A stretch of 27,929 nt of DNA from Bacillota bacterium (GTDB taxonomy: Bacteria; Bacillota; Clostridia; Christensenellales; CAG-138): contig JAFABA010000230.1 in the NCBI GenBank assembly GCA_023426265.1, positions 1-27,929 of the forward strand, written 5' to 3'. The notes under the pieces are model-generated. The model ran no database searches. It had not been told where the DNA came from and worked only from the letters and a program-made list of their open reading frames with translations. The position numbers and the translations under genes were made by a program. The stretch's first letter is position 1, and each line of letters opens with the position of its first letter. Below are positions 24,885 through 27,929 of this stretch, in pieces.

Positions 24885-25720
24885 AGATGAACGGGTATAA
24901 AAAGCTGCTCATTTATGCGGTATTGATCCTCATCGCGGTGATGACGCTGCTGCCCATGTGGTGGGCGTTGGCCTCGTCGTTCTCTACCGACCAGAACATT
25001 TACAAAAACGCCGCGCCGGTATCGTGGAAAGCGTTTTTCCCCGTGGATTTCAACCTGGGGTCTTATATGGGGTTATTTAAAGAATTCAACTTTCAGGTCC
25101 CTATCCTCAACACGCTGATTGTCAGCGCATTGTCCATCGTATTCGGTTGTGCCGTGAATTCCGTGGCCGCATTCGGGTTTGCCATGTTTGATTTTAAATA
25201 CAAGAATATCTTGTACGCCATCGTGCTCGTAAGCTTCATGGTGCCGTTTGAGGCTATCGCCATGCCGTTATATAAGGTCGTGGCAGGGTTCGGTCTTTCA
25301 GATACCAAGATGGGCATCGTCATTCCCACGATTGCGGACGGCCTTGTGCTGATGCTCTTCACACAGTTTTTTAAGGATATCCCCGTTTCCCTGATTGAGG
25401 CGGCCAGAATTGACGGCGCACGCTATTCACAAATATTTATTAAAATTATATTGCCTATTTCCGTACCGATATTCATTACCGCCGGTCTGATGATATTCGT
25501 CAACAGCTGGAATGCATTTTTATGGCCGCTGATCATCGCGAGAACACCGGAAGCAAGAGTCATACAGGTTTCATTAGCGGCATTTCAGACGGAACGCGCC
25601 ACGCTTTGGTCGTACTTGTTTGCTGCAACATCGCTGAGCGCAATCATCCCACTCGCGCTGTTCCTTCCGTTCCAGAAATACTATGTAGAGGGTATGACCA
25701 GCAGCGGCATCAAGGGATAG
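24881..25720 (+). CDS. Sugar ABC transporter permease (UgpE/MalG-like)
   Basis: A 279-residue membrane protein, second half of the channel, with six helices. The EAA motif is EAARIDGARYSQIFIKIILP near 172. The C-terminal YYVEGMTSSGIKG is the family's usual end. No ATPase gene follows, so the transporter must share an MsmK-like ATPase encoded elsewhere, as many CUT1 systems in Firmicutes do. Confidence 0.94.
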   Translation: MKMNGYKKLLIYAVLILIAVMTLLPMWWALASSFSTDQNIYKNAAPVSWKAFFPVDFNLGSYMGLFKEFNFQVPILNTLIVSALSIVFGCAVNSVAAFGFAMFDFKYKNILYAIVLVSFMVPFEAIAMPLYKVVAGFGLSDTKMGIVIPTIADGLVLMLFTQFFKDIPVSLIEAARIDGARYSQIFIKIILPISVPIFITAGLMIFVNSWNAFLWPLIIARTPEARVIQVSLAAFQTERATLWSYLFAATSLSAIIPLALFLPFQKYYVEGMTSSGIKG

Positions 25721-25855
25721 GGCCGTACATGGCGTTTAAAGAGACTGAGCATTGTAGCAAAGCCGAATTGAGCGTCAACTATGCAAATGAAACATAATGG
25801 GAAGTTGAATAACCGCCTGGGTTATGGATCATGCGAAGGATTGCATTGTGATTGG

Positions 25856-25877
25856 ATACTACAGATAAATGTAGTAT
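25856..25877. promoter_or_regulatory. Inverted repeat in the promoter of the MobA/ModE-like gene
   Basis: ATACTACA (25856-25863) is mirrored exactly by TGTAGTAT (25870-25877) around 6 bases. TTGGAT (25852-25857) and TATGCT (25875-25880), spaced 17 bp, would make a promoter lying across it, so a bound protein would block polymerase. The rest of the 25721-25924 gap shows only a weak 6-bp hairpin (25809-25825). Confidence 0.45.
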
Positions 25878-25924
25878 GCTACTATTATAAATAAAAATGT
25901 GCAGTTCTTGTATGAGGGCCAGGT

Positions 25925-26854
25925 ATGTATGAACAACCCATTACCGGCGGCATTATCGCCGCGGCCAGCAAAAGGGATGCGTATCCGCTTTTAAAGCTTG
26001 GCTCCATCACCGCCGTGCGGCGGGTGGTGCTGACATTCCAGCAGGCGGGCGTGTCTCCCGTGGTCATCATTACCGGATATGACGCGGAAGAAATTGAGCG
26101 CCAGCTTGCGGACGCGGGCGTGATATTTCTGCGCAATGAAAACTATGAAAAACCGCAGCTGTTCGAATCCATAAAAATCGGGCTCTCTTATCTTTTCAAC
26201 AAATGCGATCGCGTGGTGGTGACGCCCGTCAACGTGCCCATGTTTTCACCGGATACGCTCAAAAAACTGATGGAGGCGGAGGGCGGCATTATAACGCCGT
26301 CCTATCTTGGGAAGGCGGGACATCCGGTGCTGCTCCATAAGGACGTCATTCCGGATGTGCTCGCCTACGACGGCCTCATGGGGTTGCGCGGCGCGCTTGC
26401 AGCACTGGAAAGCAAACGCAAATGGGTGAACGTAGAGGATGAGGGGATCTTACATAACGTTTACGATCTGGACAGGCTCAACGAGCATCTGGACGAACAC
26501 AACCGCTCCATCCTGCATCCGTTGGTACGTTTAAGCATTGAGCGGGAAACGCTATTTTTCAACGCAAGGACAAAGCTGCTTCTGATTTTGATTGAGGATA
26601 CGCAGTCCGTACGCAGCGCGTGCGATCATATGGCGCTCTCCTACGGCAAAGCGTGGGAAATGCTCAACGCCCTTGAGCAGGAGCTTGGGTATCCCGTTGT
26701 CCACCGCAGGCACGGCGGAAGCCGGGGCGGGCGCACGCGTCTGACCGACCAGGGAAAAGCGTTCCTGTCCGCCTACGAGCAATTTGAACAAAACGTGCGC
26801 GGCTATGCGCAAAAGGAGTTTGAACGGTTATTCCGGGAAGGAAAGCTCTTATAA
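25925..26854 (+). CDS. MobA-like nucleotidyltransferase fused to a ModE-like DNA-binding domain
   Basis: A 309-residue two-part protein. Residues 1-195 resemble the MobA/MocA NTP-transferase fold that attaches a nucleotide to molybdopterin: GGIIAAASKRDAYPLLKLG is the altered nucleotide loop, and VVVTPVNVPMFSPDTL the metal-site region. Residues 210-300 match the winged helix of ModE: SYGKAWEMLNALEQELGYPVV then HGGSRGGRTRLTDQGKAFL. So it may both finish the Mo cofactor and sense it to control transcription. ModE's molybdate-binding domains are absent. GAGGG lies upstream. It stands just before the molybdenum hydroxylase gene, its likely client and target. Confidence 0.85.
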   Translation: MYEQPITGGIIAAASKRDAYPLLKLGSITAVRRVVLTFQQAGVSPVVIITGYDAEEIERQLADAGVIFLRNENYEKPQLFESIKIGLSYLFNKCDRVVVTPVNVPMFSPDTLKKLMEAEGGIITPSYLGKAGHPVLLHKDVIPDVLAYDGLMGLRGALAALESKRKWVNVEDEGILHNVYDLDRLNEHLDEHNRSILHPLVRLSIERETLFFNARTKLLLILIEDTQSVRSACDHMALSYGKAWEMLNALEQELGYPVVHRRHGGSRGGRTRLTDQGKAFLSAYEQFEQNVRGYAQKEFERLFREGKLL

Positions 26855-26889
26855 CAGCAGCGTAAAACCAAGTTCTTTTGACAAAGAAT

Positions 26890-26977
26890 TTGATAACAAA
26901 CGGCCCTCCTTTTTATAATTATCGTAACGAGACATATCTGAAAATGTTACCGTTCGGTGATTGATAACAGGAGGGCC
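26890..26977 (+). promoter_or_regulatory. Promoter and repeat pattern before the molybdenum hydroxylase gene
   Basis: TTGATA (26890-26895) and TATAAT (26914-26919) with an 18-bp spacer form a promoter. The spacer contains GGCCCTCCT (26902-26910), the exact complement of AGGAGGGCC (26969-26977), which holds the gene's ribosome site. In addition TTGATAACA occurs twice, at 26890-26898 and 26961-26969. Between them ACCGTTCGGT (26950-26959) is a short palindrome. If transcription begins after this -10, only the right-hand copy is in the mRNA. Confidence 0.5.
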
Positions 26978-26980
26978 TCT

Positions 26981-27929
26981 ATGTTTACACTCCACATCAA
27001 CGGAAAAGAAATCACGGCACAACAGGATAAGCGCCTGCTGACGTTTCTGCGCGAAGACTTGCGCCTGACCTCCGTCAAGGATGGATGCAGCGAGGGCGTA
27101 TGCGGCACTTGCACCATTTTGGCGGATGGGAGAAAGGTCAAGGCATGTACGCAGAAGCTTTCCAAATTCGTTGGCAAGCAGATCGTTACGGTGGAAGGGC
27201 TGAGCGAACGCGAGCGCGAGGTATATGTGTACTGCTTTTCGGAAGCGGGCGCGGTACAGTGCGGCTTTTGCATCCCCGGCATGGTCATTTCCGCAAAGAG
27301 CCTGCTGGATGCAACCCTCAATCCGACCCGTGAGGAAGTCAAGCAGGCGATACGCGGCAACCTCTGCCGCTGCACGGGGTATGTGAAAATTGAAGACGCG
27401 ATCCTGTTGGCGGCCAGGTTTTTCCGGGAAAACCTACCCATTCCGGCACCGGAAAAAAGCACTGGCATCAACCGGCGCTTCAAACGCCCGGACGCAAGGG
27501 AAAAGGTGTTGGGCACCGGGGAATTCGTGGACGATATCGTACTGCTGGGCATGCTGTACGCCAAGGCATTGCGCTCCAAGTATCCCCGGGCGCGCGTGAA
27601 CAAAATTGACGTCAGCAAAGCAGAACAGCATCCCGAATGCGTCAAAATACTCACCGCGAAGGACGTTCCCTACAACAAAACCGGCCATGTACTACCCGAC
27701 TGGGACGTGATGATCGCGGAAGGGGATACGACCCGGTATATCGGCGACGCCATCGCCCTGGTGTGTACAAAAACACAGGAAGCGCTCGATGAAGTGCTCG
27801 CGCTCATTGAGGTGGATTATACCGAACTGACGCCGGTCACTTCTCCTACCGGCGCATTGCGGGCCGACGCGCCGCTTATCCATGCGGGCGGAAACATCAT
27901 GCGCAAGGAAATCCTGCGCCGGGGCGACG
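26981..27929 (+). CDS. Molybdenum hydroxylase, fused [2Fe-2S] and Mo-binding domains, partial (Se-dependent xanthine dehydrogenase-like)
   Basis: The frame is open to the right edge (316 codons seen). Residues 1-150 are a two-cluster iron-sulphur domain: C36, C41, C44 and C56 hold the first [2Fe-2S] and C94, C97, C129 and C131 the second. From about 161 the a/b-hammerhead of the molybdopterin subunit begins (RPDAREKVLGTGEFVDDI). There is no FAD domain between them. This direct fusion is the architecture of the selenium-dependent xanthine dehydrogenase group. AGGAGG stands 6 bases before ATG 26981. It probably oxidises purine bases; labile selenium is inferred from the group, not visible. Confidence 0.88.
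   Translation, partial: MFTLHINGKEITAQQDKRLLTFLREDLRLTSVKDGCSEGVCGTCTILADGRKVKACTQKLSKFVGKQIVTVEGLSEREREVYVYCFSEAGAVQCGFCIPGMVISAKSLLDATLNPTREEVKQAIRGNLCRCTGYVKIEDAILLAARFFRENLPIPAPEKSTGINRRFKRPDAREKVLGTGEFVDDIVLLGMLYAKALRSKYPRARVNKIDVSKAEQHPECVKILTAKDVPYNKTGHVLPDWDVMIAEGDTTRYIGDAIALVCTKTQEALDEVLALIEVDYTELTPVTSPTGALRADAPLIHAGGNIMRKEILRRGD

Noticed and set aside
26878..26919. TTGACA paired with TATAAT before the Mo hydroxylase gene
   Set aside because: The distance is 30 bp, too long; TTGATA at 26890 with 18 bp is the better partner.

Overview
The window reads as the chromosome of a mid-G+C anaerobic Clostridia-type Firmicute, possibly of the Christensenellales. That placement is inference from gene content: OmpR-type two-component pairs with Firmicute-style operators, a MecA/PbpC-like class B penicillin-binding protein, a lactose/cellobiose-type PTS, an RDD protein, and a fused [2Fe-2S]/molybdopterin hydroxylase of the selenium-dependent xanthine dehydrogenase type. 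No rRNA, tRNA, CRISPR array, transposase or phage gene was seen.

Left part (1-5932). A truncated penicillin-binding protein is followed by a cyclase-family hydrolase and a Nudix hydrolase on the minus strand. Then comes a plus-strand module: OmpR-type response regulator, histidine kinase, a 23-codon leader ORF, a DrrA-like ABC ATPase and an ABC-2 permease. All are coupled by short overlaps except at the promoter between kinase and transporter. That promoter carries four TTTA-type half-sites at exact 11-bp steps, and the regulator's own promoter carries two. This makes a readable self-wired efflux circuit.

Centre (6481-13548). A PRD-type PTS regulator and a HAD sugar-phosphatase-like gene face a six-gene minus-strand operon: Enzyme I, HPr, EIIA, EIIB, EIIC and an RDD membrane protein. 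The set is a complete phosphorelay from PEP to sugar. Its HPr lacks the regulatory serine, and no glycosidase gene is present.

Right-centre (13855-20230). In order: a DUF3298-like protein, a small membrane protein, and a second two-component system with a DUF4342-like membrane protein upstream. The kinase of this system has three 12-residue repeats inserted in its HAMP linker. An ABC-F ATPase follows. Intergenic DNA in the window holds two dispersed repeat families, each present twice.

Right end (20564-27929). An AraC regulator with a short translationally coupled gene remnant is divergent from a nucleoside hydrolase, a lipoprotein binding protein and two CUT1-type permeases, with no ATPase. 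A MobA-like/ModE-like fusion protein and the start of a fused molybdenum hydroxylase follow. Together these suggest a purine nucleoside uptake, cleavage and base-oxidation locus. That functional link is an inference from adjacency.
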